Below are positions 11,711 to 22,529 of a DNA stretch of 64,000 bases, piece by piece. Within the stretch, counting starts at the first letter, position 1. Each line of letters starts with the position of its first letter. The position numbers were made by a program, and so were the translations under genes. Origin of the DNA: Hysterangium stoloniferum (taxonomy: Eukaryota > Basidiomycota > Agaricomycetes > Hysterangiales > Hysterangiaceae); the NCBI GenBank assembly GCA_015178975.1, contig WHVD01000018.1:784001-848000 (forward strand), in the 5' to 3' direction. Under the pieces are notes generated by a model. That model made no database searches and was not told the origin of the DNA. It saw only the letters and a program-made list of their open reading frames with translations.

Positions 11711-13111
11711 TCAATATTGGACCTGGAGATTAGTAGAATACAAGACAATAATTTATATCAAAATATTCAATGATGGAGTGGAAGGGAAGTGTGGTATGAC
11801 TATGAATGAGAATAACTGGGAGCTGGAATATGCAGAAGCCCTCAGAAATGGGAAGGGCAAAAATGGGAAGATGAAAGTCCAATGTGGAACAAAACACCTC
11901 ATGATGAGATGGCCAGACCAAAATGGAAGGGAATACAAAAGCTATGTGATCAAGTATTGAGGCACTACCAAAAAAGTTTCCACAATCAGGGGGAGCAATG
12001 TCAGGATGCTGGATGAATAATGATTGTGGAAAATTTTTTGGAGCACCTGAAATAATACCTGTCATAATGGAACAATGTTGTGGTTGACACAAATCTCTCA
12101 CAAAGTACTTTGAGTGAAGATCATAGAGCTGACATCCATCCATTGACTAAGACCTATTCCAACTCCAAAACAATTGTGATTTGAATTGTATTGTCAGCAG
12201 TGCCCAGGTTGGCTCAGGGAATATAACTACCAATCAGTCAGAGGTCAATTGCTGAAATAGTGGGATTGACATCTGTACACTCATGTCTTCTCACATGTAC
12301 AGTTTTATGTTATGCTTCAAGAGGAACAAATTGGGGAAGAATGAAAATATGATGCCAAGCCAGATATGACTGCTGATGTAGTGTTTAAGGACATTATTAT
12401 TGACACAGAAGCAAGGATTGAGGCTCATTTACAAAGGGAGAGTGACTTATGTATGAATGTCTTTTAGGTTCAATGATTTCAAAAAGTATATAAAGGTATA
12501 GACTTATAAATAATTAATGAACTTTAATCACTTTAAAATAAGTTTCTCTGAGTTATATCACATCCCATAATAAATACTTAGAATTGTCGATACAGATCAC
12601 ATGCCTTAATAGATACTTAAATTTGTTGATACAGAGTAAAGTTGTGGGGTGGTGGGATGGTGGGAGGCTTTCCCCCATGGGCCATAGCCTTGTCTTTGAA
12701 TATTTATCATCTTTTTGTAAGCCTACCATCCTCCTTGCCCACCTAGGGGATATTGTGAAAACCATCTGCCATTTGCATCAATTGTCTGTAGAAGAGCTCA
12801 CTGCCATCAGAGGCTACTTTGAAGACTGAGTACAACTGTGCATCAGGAAAGTGGGAAGATCAGTAAGCATGCTGTATATATTGTCTAGAGTCATCTAGGA
12901 GATTTAGCTAGCTCGGCTAGACACACTACCTTCACGAGATCCCTATTTACTAGTCGGTATTTAGGCTTACTATAGATCTAGGGAGGCTAGGGAGGTTAGG
13001 GAGTCTACATAATGAGTGTAGACATTCCCAAATCCCTGATGTGTATCATGACATCACATCATGTTCTCATCCTACCCCCCAAAACCACAACAGATAACAT
13101 TGCCCACACTG
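11711..13111. other. Unassigned sequence after Helitron copy 1
   Basis: Homology to copy 2 ends near 11710. A 147-codon open frame ends at 11960, but only its first part is Helitron-derived. At 12545-12640 a roughly 35-bp unit with TTAATAGATACTTA-like sequence occurs twice. Nothing else is recognisable. Confidence 0.4.
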
Positions 13112-13375
13112 ACCTTTCTTCTATGACTCTCCTATACAGCTTCTCATATATTTTATCCACCAGGATGACTGCTTCCACAACATTGTTGGAGATGCATCAA
13201 AGGTCATAGTGGATGATGACACAAAACTCCATATAGCATCCTTAACTCTTCATATCAATGGGGACACATCATATTCACTGTGGCATGATATCTGGGACCT
13301 GAAAACCTTCGACAAGAGCGTGCTTCATGTCAACCAACTGAATGTGGTTTCTTTGCTCATTGAGCGCCTCTGTTG
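13112..13375 (+). CDS. Open segment of unknown function, possible terminal exon
   Basis: The frame ending in the TGA at 13373-13375 is open for about 88 codons without an obvious start and includes DDCFHNIVGDASKVIVDDD and SLWHDIWDLKTFDKSVL. Composition is protein-like and the base composition rises toward host-like here. An AG at the CCACCAG just before DDCFH could be a splice acceptor. I do not recognise the family; it may be the end of a disrupted host gene or chance. Confidence 0.2.
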
Positions 13376-14249
13376 ACATGCTTTCCCTTCCAGCCATTGG
13401 TCACTAATCTATATCATGATCCCATTCCATCCTTTTCCTTCTACTACCAGCATCATCTCATATCTACCCATGAAAATTTCCTATTCCTCTAATCTTCAAC
13501 TCTATGTTCAGTTTCCGGATTGGCCGTCATGAGGCCCAAACTCTTAAATCAAAGGAGGGGCCTTGAAAATGTACAGAGAAGCCGTTAGGCAGATTCCATA
13601 AAGTATTTGGTTCCATTAGAAACCTTGACCCGATGCTGGAGCGCCTCGCTCCCGTAGTATCCCACTTGAAAAACAATGACAATCGTGATTATTGCAAAGA
13701 AGGTAAACGAGCACCGCAAGGCACCTTTAATACCAGTCGAATGTATAACGGATGCTTATCGATACAGGAGAAGTGAGAGGAATCTAGATGCCATGACCAC
13801 TTAATAGCGAACGGTAGCCTGCCGGGTGCACACCTGTATACCACCGATATTCCGTGTCCGCGGCTTGAATATCTTTGATCACAAGTGTAGTTGATTTTTC
13901 GTCGGATCATTCATGAGGCAGGAAAATGAAGAGCAAAAATCACTAAGAAAACGGGATGTCTCGAAGGACCTGGAGCATCTGTTGGATTTCGAGCATCACA
14001 CAAGCTTGAGTTCATTGTTCCCTACTCCTGTTGTCTCAATGTCCCCTTGTTTCACAGTCTCATTGTCTTCCTTATTTAGAATTCCATTGTTCTTAAGAGA
14101 TTATATACGTAGCTACATGCGAATACAGCTCCCTGCGCGATTGCGAGGGTCTTCTGCTACCCGAGTACGTGATAGAGACACGCGTATTTTAACAGCATCT
14201 TCGTATTTGATCTGGGCGGCTCACGGAGGGAAGTCCCCGTAATCGATAA
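13376..14249. other. Host-like intergenic sequence
   Basis: Balanced base composition and no similarity to the repeats elsewhere in the window. A 109-codon frame at 13913-14242 begins with charged residues but has no recognisable domain, and a minus-strand 73-codon frame (13689-13910) looks like chance. Confidence 0.4.
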
Positions 14250-14455
14250 TGCGTTTGGACATGGACAGTCCCAGATAGCCGTGCTCTGTCAGAAATTACT
14301 ATCATAGGGAAGATTGGCCCAGGTAAATTAGCCTGGCAGAATGACAAAAATCGTCTTGACGATCCGGAAGAATGGCGGTTGAATAAGAAACGTTCCTGGG
14401 AATCTGACTTTGAAGAGGAGACACGGGACCTTCCTATACAATTTACCAGCCAACA
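14250..14455 (+). CDS. Candidate C-terminal exon of an unknown host gene
   Basis: After a TAA near 14246 a frame stays open to the stop at about 14453-14455. It reads through VPDSRALSEITIIGKIGPG and then a Trp- and acid-rich tail including DDPEEWRLNKKRSWESDF. The charged, non-repetitive composition argues for real coding sequence. No start codon fits, so an upstream exon would be needed. The tRNA-bearing LTR begins 24 bp downstream. Function unknown. Confidence 0.25.
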
Positions 14456-14479
14456 CTGAGAACTGTTCGAGAGACAAAC

Positions 14480-14723
14480 TGTTAGAAAACATGAGTAATG
14501 TAGAAAATGAATAGCCAGACTGGGGATTGAACCCAGGATCTCTCGATTACATAATGAAGGTGTTAACCACTACACCATCTGACCTTGGGTAGGTTTGGTC
14601 TTACACTGTACTTAAGGATATAACCCTAAGTGCCATTCCTATTAGATCATATACACACTGAACTCAGAGCTGTACACCATATGGTCCCAGTTGGAACAAT
14701 GGTTGGTATTATATAATCTAACA
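14480..14723 (-). mobile_element. tRNA-bearing solo LTR-like element, copy 1 (244 bp)
   Basis: On the plus strand TGTTAGAAAACATG...ATAATCTAACA, with a perfect 5-bp duplication CAAAC (14475-14479, 14724-14728). Ends TGTTAGA/TCTAACA are inverted. In the opposite orientation it differs from 62940-63183 at only three positions. It carries a complete tRNA-like unit, so it has LTR boundaries with a Pol III type interior. Confidence 0.85.
14513..14584 (-). tRNA. tRNA-like unit (Thr-TGT-like) inside the LTR-like element
   Basis: 72 nt folding as acceptor GGTCAGA/TCTGGCT, D arm GTGT/ACAC and a perfect T arm CTGGG/CCCAG. A box TGGTGTAGTGG and B box GTTCAATCC fit the Pol III consensus. The anticodon loop reads TATGTAA: the anticodon would be TGT, but position 33 is A rather than the invariant T, and the anticodon stem has mismatches. 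Probably not a functional tRNA; the promoter boxes are intact. Confidence 0.55.
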
Positions 14724-14728
14724 CAAAC

Positions 14729-15127
14729 TAACATGGAAAGCATATCCTATGCATTAGAAGTGCCGGATGAAACGAATCCAGCCTAATAAATCTTGTCAGA
14801 GGCTCCTAACACTCATCATTAAAGCGTGAAACGTACTTGAGCATCCACCTAAGAGGTTCTCGCCTGAAATCTGAATACAGAAGCCGCCATAACTACCAAT
14901 ATCTTCTACACAAGCTTCGAAGTCTTCTCAGGTGAGGTGAACAAATCATGTCCATTGTCTCGGTTCATAGTCACATTAACATATGCGAGCATGTAACCAA
15001 GAGTGGCTAAATGCCATAGAGGCCTGATGGGGGTGCTGATGAAACTTACTCTACCTCAAAATAGGCTGGAAAACGATCAATACACTTGAATCAATTAAAA
15101 CCGACTATCTGTTTTGCAAAGAGTATA
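14729..15127. other. Intergenic, 3' side of the PP2C gene
   Basis: No recognisable gene or repeat. It would hold the 3' end of the convergent phosphatase transcript. Confidence 0.4.
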
Positions 15128-16621
15128 CTACAAGATATCAACAACAACAACGGACATGTCGTCCCGTATATAGTCTGAAATGCTGTTCATCGTGGCCATA
15201 GTCTCCTTGGCCATGCGATGATTATCGAGACCAAATAATGCATTCCGAATCACTTTATCTGCGATATTATTGATATCTTCAGAAGGTATAAAGGAATGGC
15301 CTATAGTGTTTTCATAAGATACCAGAGTTCCAGCATCTAGCAAATCCATGCCAGCGAGAGATACAATCATATTCCCAACATCTTGGTCGGCCACTCCTTT
15401 CTCCCTGAGTGACGACCGCAATCCATCCGAACAAAAAACGAGCATATCTCCTTTCTTAAGAGGGAAATTCATGATAGTTGGTGTCGAGGAGATATAAGGT
15501 GGGGTATGTCTTTGTTGGGCCCATCGATTGGTCGTTTCGGGAGGGATTGGACATCCCCACATCTTGCTTAACACGCTAGCGAGATCAATAGGGACTTTGA
15601 GAATTGCATCCCCAAGCGCTAGAAACGTGCCAGAGAAACTTAAGTCCAGAAAAAGTATTCCATTGCCGTTGCATGTATACCTCGTGTGATCCCAATCTCT
15701 CCCTTGGTTCGATAGTGCACAATCAGATCATCCTCGCCGGGATGTTCCTCCTGAAGACGTTGAACTTCAGCTGCATTGTGAAGATTGTGTAAGTCGTTCA
15801 AAGGTGTGGTAGTCCACCTGTTGTTAACGATGCGACCGAGATCTATGGAGGACAGTGTTATGTATTGCTCCATGGAAGGAAGAAGGTGTCAACTCACATC
15901 CTTCAGAGTCCCCAAGCGAAGCAACCCACAAATTGTGCTCGCTGGTTGAGATAATTACAGCAATTAACACGGTCGATCCAGCACAGGCGCGCCTCATGAT
16001 AGGATAAGGGTCATCTTCGCCCAACTCCTTCATACCAAGAAAGCGAGGGACATCATCATCGGTCCATTCACTCCAGGGCTTTGGATCCATCGCATGCATT
16101 TTTTCGACCATAGTACGATGAAGTGTTGCGTCGAATTTCTCAATGGTATCGACAAGACAAATAGGTATAGCGTCACCGAGAGTATTTGGATTCTCGGCAA
16201 TTACAGCAGAGATTCGAACGTCAACCTCTTTTATCAAATTTTTAGAAGCGTATTCCGATACCCTAGCATCATAGTGACCTGAAACATGAATCGTATTTCA
16301 ACAAGCCGGTGTGTCAAATGAGTTACCATGCGCACCATCAAAAACCCCTACAATCCATCCATAACCAGTACTCAGGACAGCTGTTCTGTCTTCATTACGT
16401 GACTTATACGCTTGAAATGATGCTTGATGGACTGTAAAGTTGAGGTCGAAGGGGCTTATGGAAGCGCTGCTTTTGGAAGCGAACTGCGTATTCATATCGT
16501 CTCTGGTGTGATGTGTATCGTAGTGACCGACGGGTCGATTTCCATCATAGCAAATATTGGACATGGGTGGATGGGACTCAACGTCTTGGTTTGGAATCTT
16601 TCGCCTGGCGCTAGCGCTCAT
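15128..16621 (-). CDS. PP2C-type (PPM family) Ser/Thr phosphatase, four exons
   Basis: Metal-dependent protein phosphatase of 442 residues. I infer exons complement(15128-15618, 15681-15842, 15898-16278, 16327-16621); the introns are 48, 55 and 62 nt, all GT...AG, and the frame is kept throughout. The third acceptor was chosen at 15619 because it alone gives the family-typical ITRALGD. PP2C motifs: KSRNEDR (74-79), GVFDGAHGHYDA (92-103), AGSTVL (198-203), VASLGDSEG (217-225), TRALGD (278-283), DMLVFCSDGL (337-346) and RDDMSVVVV (431-439). The metal-binding Asp residues at about 95, 344 and 433 are present. The N terminus (1-60) is Ser/Thr-rich and non-conserved. Start MSASARRK is the first in-frame Met. 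Nearest relatives are probably the PDP/Ptc5-type branch, but substrate and localisation cannot be told. It is the only intact host gene in the window. Confidence 0.88.
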
Positions 16622-16664
16622 GGCGTGGGAGATTGTTATGACTAATGGCTAATGGGGCCATGGG

Positions 16665-17055
16665 AAAGTGCCGCGCAGGTGTCGCGACTGCCGCGACTGC
16701 CGCGAACACCTCAAAATGCCTTCAAAGACATATTTACCTAGCATAAAATAGACATAGTTTGTCTATATTCTTCGTAATATATCAATCTGTTCGTTGGGGC
16801 CCTGTTAATTTAATTTAAGACTGGGTTTGGATGTTTAAAATTGTAAATAGTCCTTTTTCGAAGAGCATATATCATTTAAAATGGTATTTTGAGTATTACC
16901 ATTCAAAATATAGCCATGTTTTAGTTTGAAGCCATTCGCGGCAATTGTCCACTTTTCGCGGCACCCCTCACAGCAGTGCGCGGCACCCCCACAGCAGTGC
17001 GCGGCACCCCCACAGCAGTGCGCGGCACCCCCACAGCAGTGCGCGGCACCCTGTT
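16665..17055. repeat. GC-rich segment bounded by GTGCCGCGCA inverted repeats
   Basis: GTGCCGCGCA at about 16671 and TGCGCGGCAC at about 17039-17050 are inverted copies, and TGCCGCGA-like motifs recur between them. It lies directly upstream of the phosphatase start. No flanking duplication is evident. It could be a MITE-like insert or a promoter-proximal repeat. Confidence 0.4.
16959..17052 (+). repeat. 21-bp tandem repeat, about 4.5 copies
   Basis: Unit of 21 bp containing GCGGCACCCCCACAGCAGTG; the first unit has one extra base. The two-strand peptide reading (SARHPHS) is a by-product of the repeat. Confidence 0.9.
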
Positions 17056-18360
17056 ATAAAGCATTGTTTCTTTCCAGTTATTCTACACATCTGTAAGAGT
17101 TTTGGGAATCTCTTGCTTTGGAAAGATATTATCCATTCTCTTAGATAGCCATGTCTTTTCCTTCTCTGCTGGTGGAATATCATATCAGTCAAGAAGCATC
17201 ATCTGTGGACACTTTGGATCCCTGTGAATGTATACTTTGGAATTCTTGGCTTACTGGATCACTTAAACTGCTTATTAGACTTTTTGAAATTTATTCAGCC
17301 ATTCCTCTTATCTGGGAACTATCTCTCTTATTTCTCTAATGGTATATTATTATAATACTTTTTGAATTAATTCTTATATACTATTTATATAGTTTCTGTT
17401 CCATTATTTTCACAAGTTATTTGGATTTCATTCCAGGTCAATATCAAAGACTATGAACCAACAATATCTACTCCTGGAAAAGGTATGCCAAGTTTCCTTT
17501 AATTTCTTTATTTTACTAAATTATATATGTAGTTGCTGGACTATACCATCATGGACCTTATCCACCTAGGATATTATGTACCTGGTTATGACCTGGAAGG
17601 TACAAGTTATACTCAATTATTTAATACAGAATAATTAATTCATTATTGATAGGAAATCCTTTTGGTTATTTTTTAAATTCAAATCACATCACTCCATCTA
17701 TATTCAATTCCCAAGCCCCACCTCACACTATTTCTGATCATATTACTTCCAAGCCATCAAAGCCTAGCATTACCATTGCTACTCCCTCAGTTCCTTTACC
17801 AAAATTAGAGCAATTATCACCATCTCAAGGCTTCACGATCATCTATCAGAACAACGGAGAATAAAAAAGGAGGATAACCCAAAACTTTAAAAGTTATTTA
17901 TCCACTAAAGTATATATATTTATATTGTTTGTTGTAAAATTAATATTTAATCAAATTCAGTTGATTAGGTATCACTCTGAAGAATGCAAAAATATTAATA
18001 TTTATTCTATTTCTGACAAAATTTAGTTAAACAATCATCTGTAGATTATTCTTTTGGAATAAATTGTACAATGGGGATTGGTACCCCAGATAGTTCTGGT
18101 TAACTCTCTAAACCAACTAAATTTAAATTATATGAAATATATTTGAAAGTTTGCTTGTATACAAGAGAATACATCATACCCAAAGATTAAGTCATAATCC
18201 AAATAATCTTTTTAACCCAAATAATCTAGGTTAACCCAAATAATCTTGTGTAACTATGTCATTTGTGTGTATAAAGGGCATGCATATTTTAATGAAATTT
18301 CAGGTAATTAAATATAAACTTATAGAATAAGTTGTCATGGCCAGAGGAAGTAGTCTCACT
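17056..18360. other. AT-rich spacer, no gene
   Basis: Low-complexity AT-rich sequence. At 17868-17915 GGAGGATAACC followed by AAAGTTATTTATCCACT resembles, inverted, 1475-1515 beside the pogo terminus, suggesting a shared repeat fragment. At 18200-18250 TAACCCAAATAATCT repeats. A 72-codon frame (17646-17864) is Pro/Ser-rich and unrecognised. Confidence 0.45.
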
Positions 18361-18399
18361 TAAAAATATGAGGATTATTCAGTAAAATTTTGTATATTC

Positions 18400-19833
18400 A
18401 ATAAAGTGTGACCATCCTCCTATCCAGGACTCTGATGGAGAAGTCCACCCCAGTGGTCTCTTGATCAGCATGGTTTCATTAGACTTGACGATCACATCTA
18501 TGTACTGGACTCTGACAGCCTCCACCTCAGAATCCTCCAGTACAAACATGATCACCCACTCTCCGGACATTTCGGGTACAACAAAACTCTATCATTAATA
18601 AGAAGAGAATACACTTGGCCCAGACTCCGTGGATTTGTTAAGCACTATTGTAAATCTTGCACTACTTGTCCCCACTAAAAATCTCAGCGACACAAGCCAT
18701 ACGGCCTTTTGAAACAACTCCTGGTACCGGAACACCCATGGAATTCTATCTCTATGGATTTCATTGAACACCTACCAGACTGCAAAGGCTTTTCCGCCAT
18801 TCTAGTTGTTGACAGATTCTCAAAACAAGGTATATTCATCCCTACATATGATACAATTACATCTGTGCAGTTAGTGGAACTTTTTATTATCCATGTATTT
18901 TCCAAGCACGGAGTTCCATCCCATGTAACTTCTAACCAAGGATCAGAGTTTGTGTCTCACTTCTTTAGATCCCTCGGGAAATCCTTGGACATGAAACTAC
19001 ATTTCACATCCAGACATCACCTGGAAGGTGATGGACAAACTGAACATGTCAATCAGACATTGGAACAATATCTCCACATATATTGCAATTATCAACAGGA
19101 CAATTGGAAATCCTTATTACCACTTGCAGAGTTTGCTTACAACAATGCACCCTCAGCCACTACTGGCATTTTCCCATTCTTTGCAAATAAAGGATATAAT
19201 CCAAATATTACAGTACATCCAGAACAAAATCTCACCTCTGCTCACACTCAAGAGTTCACCACAGACCTCCACGAGCTCCATGAGGAACTCCAGACTGCAA
19301 TAAAGTCCACCCAAGAGCAATATCAACATTCAGTGGACAAACACTGGATCCCGCCACCCAACTTCAAGATTGGCGATTGTGTTTTTGTCAAAGCTCAATT
19401 CTTCCGGACTACCCATCTATCAAAAAAGCTTGCTGAAAAATATTTAGGTCCATTTGAAATTATCGCACAAGTAGGTTCAGTTTCTTGGACCCTATGGCTT
19501 CCAGATAGCATGCATGCGGCACACCCAGTATTTCATGTTTCTATGTTAGAACCTTGTACTGCTAACACTATCCTGGATCACATGCAATCTCTGCCTCCTC
19601 TGGTCATTATTGATGGAGAACCCGAGTTTGAAATCTCACAAATTTTAGATTCGAAAATTGATCAGCATCGAGGCACTTGTAAACTGCTTTACTTGGTCAA
19701 GTGGGTGGGTTACGAGGGCACTGATGAAGAGACTTCATGGATTTTGGCCACAGAACTCAGTAATGCCATGGAAATCATTACTGACTTTCATACAGCTTAC
19801 CCGCTCAAACCCGGACCACTATTTTCTCTTTGA
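18400..19833 (+). pseudogene. Chromovirus (Ty3/gypsy) integrase with C-terminal chromodomain
   Basis: Inserts retroelement cDNA into chromatin. 18400-18700, with stops, holds the HHCC zinc-binding part (HPLSGHFGYNKT, then CKSCTTCP). The open frame 18709-19833 carries the catalytic core: ISMDFIEHLP (first Asp), TSNQGSEFVS, GQTEHVNQTLEQYL (Glu). The second catalytic Asp is replaced by Asn (SNQG where the family has SD.G). The GPFEIIAQVG region follows, then a chromodomain (EFEISQILDSKI to LYLVKWVGY to ETSWILATELSNA). RT and RNase H upstream are missing, so the copy is 5' truncated. It belongs to the same element as the PPT and LTR B at 21756-22613. Confidence 0.9.
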
Positions 19834-20025
19834 CTGCACTCTGTGGACCTGTGTTACGTTTGGACTCATTCTCATTATTCCCTGTCACCCTATGTCTCTC
19901 TTTGCTTTTACAGGTTCTGACATGTCTTTCAAGTCCTTAAGTGGATTTTCTGCAGACTTTGATTCTTATGTTTTTTCATGCTTTACTTTTATTTTCAAAA
20001 AAAATTATTATCAAGTTTTATTATT
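19834..20025 (+). other. Retroelement tail between chromodomain and antisense gene
   Basis: T-rich sequence directly after the pol stop, containing TTTTACAGGTTCTGACATG. No coding signal. Confidence 0.4.
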
Positions 20026-21558
20026 TTATTCATCTACATTTATGGGGCTGTTTTTTTCCCCCGCCTCATTCATCTCCTCAGGGAGCTCTGCTCCCTCTGT
20101 GGGCACCCCATCCTCATCTGAACTGACATCCTTGGAACTCCTGACCTGCAGCCCTTCATAAATGTAGCCACCAAACTCCACCAGGAACTTCCAAAACTCC
20201 AAGTGGAGCCCACAGAGTTCATTCACCACTACAATTTGAACCTTGTTGCTCTTCTGGAGCAACTCGTTTTGGGCCTCTATGCCCTCAGTAATCCATCCCA
20301 AAACCTCATCCAATCTGGAAATCCCATCTGACCCGCTAATGACCCATGCCACGGACCCCATGGGCTGCTTGTGAATGAGTGAGCACCTCACTTTGAGATG
20401 CACACACTGGTAGCAGCCTGGTCCCTGCCCGGACTTCCAATTACATTCAGTGTTCTGGTCATTACAACCAGAACACCGTGGGTCATTCTGTGTTGGTAGG
20501 CAGACTGGTGCCACCTTCCTTGCCTTCTGTTGTTTTCATTAGTTCCCCAGACCTCCCACGGACCCAAGACTTACATACTTTCTGGGGGCTCTCCAGCTCC
20601 CCCTCAGACTCAGACTTGGGCCTCTGTCACCTTGCGCTGAAAATGCCAAGTCAGTCAAAATGCCAAGTTGTATCTATGGGACTTACTTTGCCCATGGCAA
20701 CCCGCTGTGAGAGGTACAGTGAAATATACTCAGGAAATATAGTCTGGATGAGCTCATACTATATTTCTATTATTATTTCTACTTTCTCTCTATTTTATTA
20801 TACACTTATAATTAGTTCGACGACCTATGTATGCACCAAACTTATGTATTCTAGTCCCCATAGTTAGAACTCAGACACTTTTTACCCTGCAACCACAACT
20901 TACCCAGACACCAATTAGTGTCCTGTAAGTTGTGATTGGGGTATCGTCTCGACCGTCACAGATGGGCTTTGACTATTGACACAATCAGAGTTTTGAACTA
21001 TACTAGTCGAAACTCCACTTTTATCTCAATTTGCATGGACTACATCTGTGCTACTCTGTTATTTGACTCTCTCGTTATTCTCTTCTACACTCGAGCAGTC
21101 CCTCAGAATCATACTTCATAGTCGATTCTCCTTATTCATTTTAGCTCTCTATTCTACTTTAGATAGCTATTTCACCCGACCGTATTGGACTAAACAGTCT
21201 ATACATGTTCAGTCTGTATTAGACTTAGATAGTCAATACATTTTTGTGTCATACCTAAACAGTCGATATTCTTCATATATAGAATGGTTAGAACTTCCAC
21301 CACTCTTCACACCCACGCAGCCTCCTCCTCATCCTTCTTCCTTTTCTCCTCAGCTGCTTTCTCCACAGCCAATGATGCCTGGTACTCTCTATCCAACACC
21401 TCGATGTCCCTGGCTTCCTTTTCCACCTCCTCTCACTGTCGACATTGTTCCTCCCACTGTGCCAAAATTTGGGCAGCGGTGAGAGGCACCCAGTATTGGT
21501 TGCCCGTGGAGGGCCTGGCGGTTGGCATTGGCCTTTGTGGCATTGGTTTTGGACCCAT
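20026..21558 (-). pseudogene. Antisense Zn2Cys6-type protein gene inside the chromovirus, split by LTR E
   Basis: Start ATG at 21558 (MGPKPMPQRPMP). The first part runs to 21312 with a Glu/Lys-rich coiled coil (VEKAAEEKRKKDEEEAAW) and one TGA. LTR E interrupts (20706-21311). The second part runs 20705-20026. A short intron is likely just after the LTR (GTAAGT to CAG, GACTGAC branch-like). The second part has six Cys spaced CX2CX6CX9CX2CX6C (CSGCNDQNTEC, then CYQCVHLKVRC), exactly the fungal Zn2Cys6 spacing, then an acidic tail ending INVDE. The family normally binds DNA. Its placement between pol and the 3' LTR, antisense, suggests an accessory gene carried by the element; it is broken here. 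Confidence 0.65.
20706..21311 (+). mobile_element. Solo LTR, family E (606 bp)
   Basis: TGTGAGAGGTAC...ACTCTTCACA, flanked by CCCGC (20701-20705) and CCCAC (21312-21316), one transition apart. The orientation TGTGAGAGG-first is taken as canonical because a polypurine tract precedes that end at 34319. Confidence 0.88.
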
Positions 21559-21599
21559 TTATGTCAAAGATGGGGGTAATAAAGAAGAAGAAATTTCAT

Positions 21600-21768
21600 T
21601 TTTTCAAATTTTTATATAGGCTTGTCACATCTGAACCTTACCTTCCAGATCACGTGACTCTTTGACACATACATGTAACTGACATGACTTTTGACACATG
21701 CGTGTAGCCGACAAGAACCTTATCAAGGTCTAGAGCCTCTTTGGGACTTTGGCATAAAGGGAGGGTAC
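21600..21768 (+). other. 3' end of chromovirus 1 internal region with polypurine tract
   Basis: The purine run AAAGGGAGGGTAC at 21756-21768 directly abuts the TG of LTR B, the usual place of a plus-strand primer (PPT). Upstream sequence has GACACATNCATGTA-like repeats and no gene. Confidence 0.7.
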
Positions 21769-22238
21769 TGTTACGACTGGAATTCCCGCTGGACTCTGGG
21801 CACTAACTCATACACACCCATGCCCTATATGCACCAATTGTCAATTTACCAGAATTCCCGCCAGACTCCGTACATCAGACTTGTCCACATTCGACTTCGT
21901 TACATCACGTATCAGTCACCGGAATACCTGCCGGACTCCATACATCAGACTTGTCCACCTTCAACTTCGTTACATCATGTATCAGTCACCAGAATACTCA
22001 CTGGACTCCGTCCCTGTTTATGTCCAACCTCATCCCACGCATCAGTCACCAGACCTGTCACAATTCAGACTCCGCTCCCGCTCCATTTCCTGTTATGGTT
22101 TATGATTTGTCATGATTCAGACTCTGCTCCGTTCCGTCCCATTTCTAACACCAAATTTGGTGTTTACTTATCCCATTTTATGTTTTGCTAGTTTCATTTC
22201 ATTATTACTGGATTTGGTATGTTATTCATTCCACAGTC

Positions 22239-22286
22239 TATATAGTCTGGCAGATGTTGTACATACATACAATCCAGTCAGAAAAT
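22239..22286 (+). promoter_or_regulatory. LTR B core promoter: TATA box and candidate transcript 5' end
   Basis: TATATAG at 22239-22245, followed about 30-36 bp later by CAGTCAGAAAAT (22275-22286). The same pair occurs in the other near-full LTR B copies. The 12-mer is exactly complementary to the primer-binding site at 40517-40528. Confidence 0.6.
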
Positions 22287-22529
22287 CAGCTTAGATTCTC
22301 CCCAGTAATCTAGTACATTTCCCCCTCTAAACTCCTCTCTGAATTACACTGCTCTCACTAGTTGGAGCCCATGGGCTCCGATGCATCTATCTCTTAACCT
22401 CTGACTTATCTCAACTTCCCGACCTCTCAACCCATGACCTCCAACCTATGACCGCTCGACCCACGAACTGCCCCCAGACTCCCCGGGTTTCCTGTCTGCC
22501 TGTTTGAAATTGGACAACATGATCTCATG

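Noticed and set aside
14513-14584. A functional host tRNA gene
   Set aside because: It lies inside a mobile LTR-shaped element present in two copies and lacks T33; reported as tRNA-like only.
14480-14723. tRNA-derived SINE
   Set aside because: The tRNA part is near the 3' side rather than the start, there is no poly(A) or simple-repeat tail, and the ends are TG...CA with 5-bp duplications.
17646-17864. Gag gene start of chromovirus 1
   Set aside because: Pro/Ser-rich 72-codon frame without zinc knuckle or capsid similarity; distance and context do not support it.
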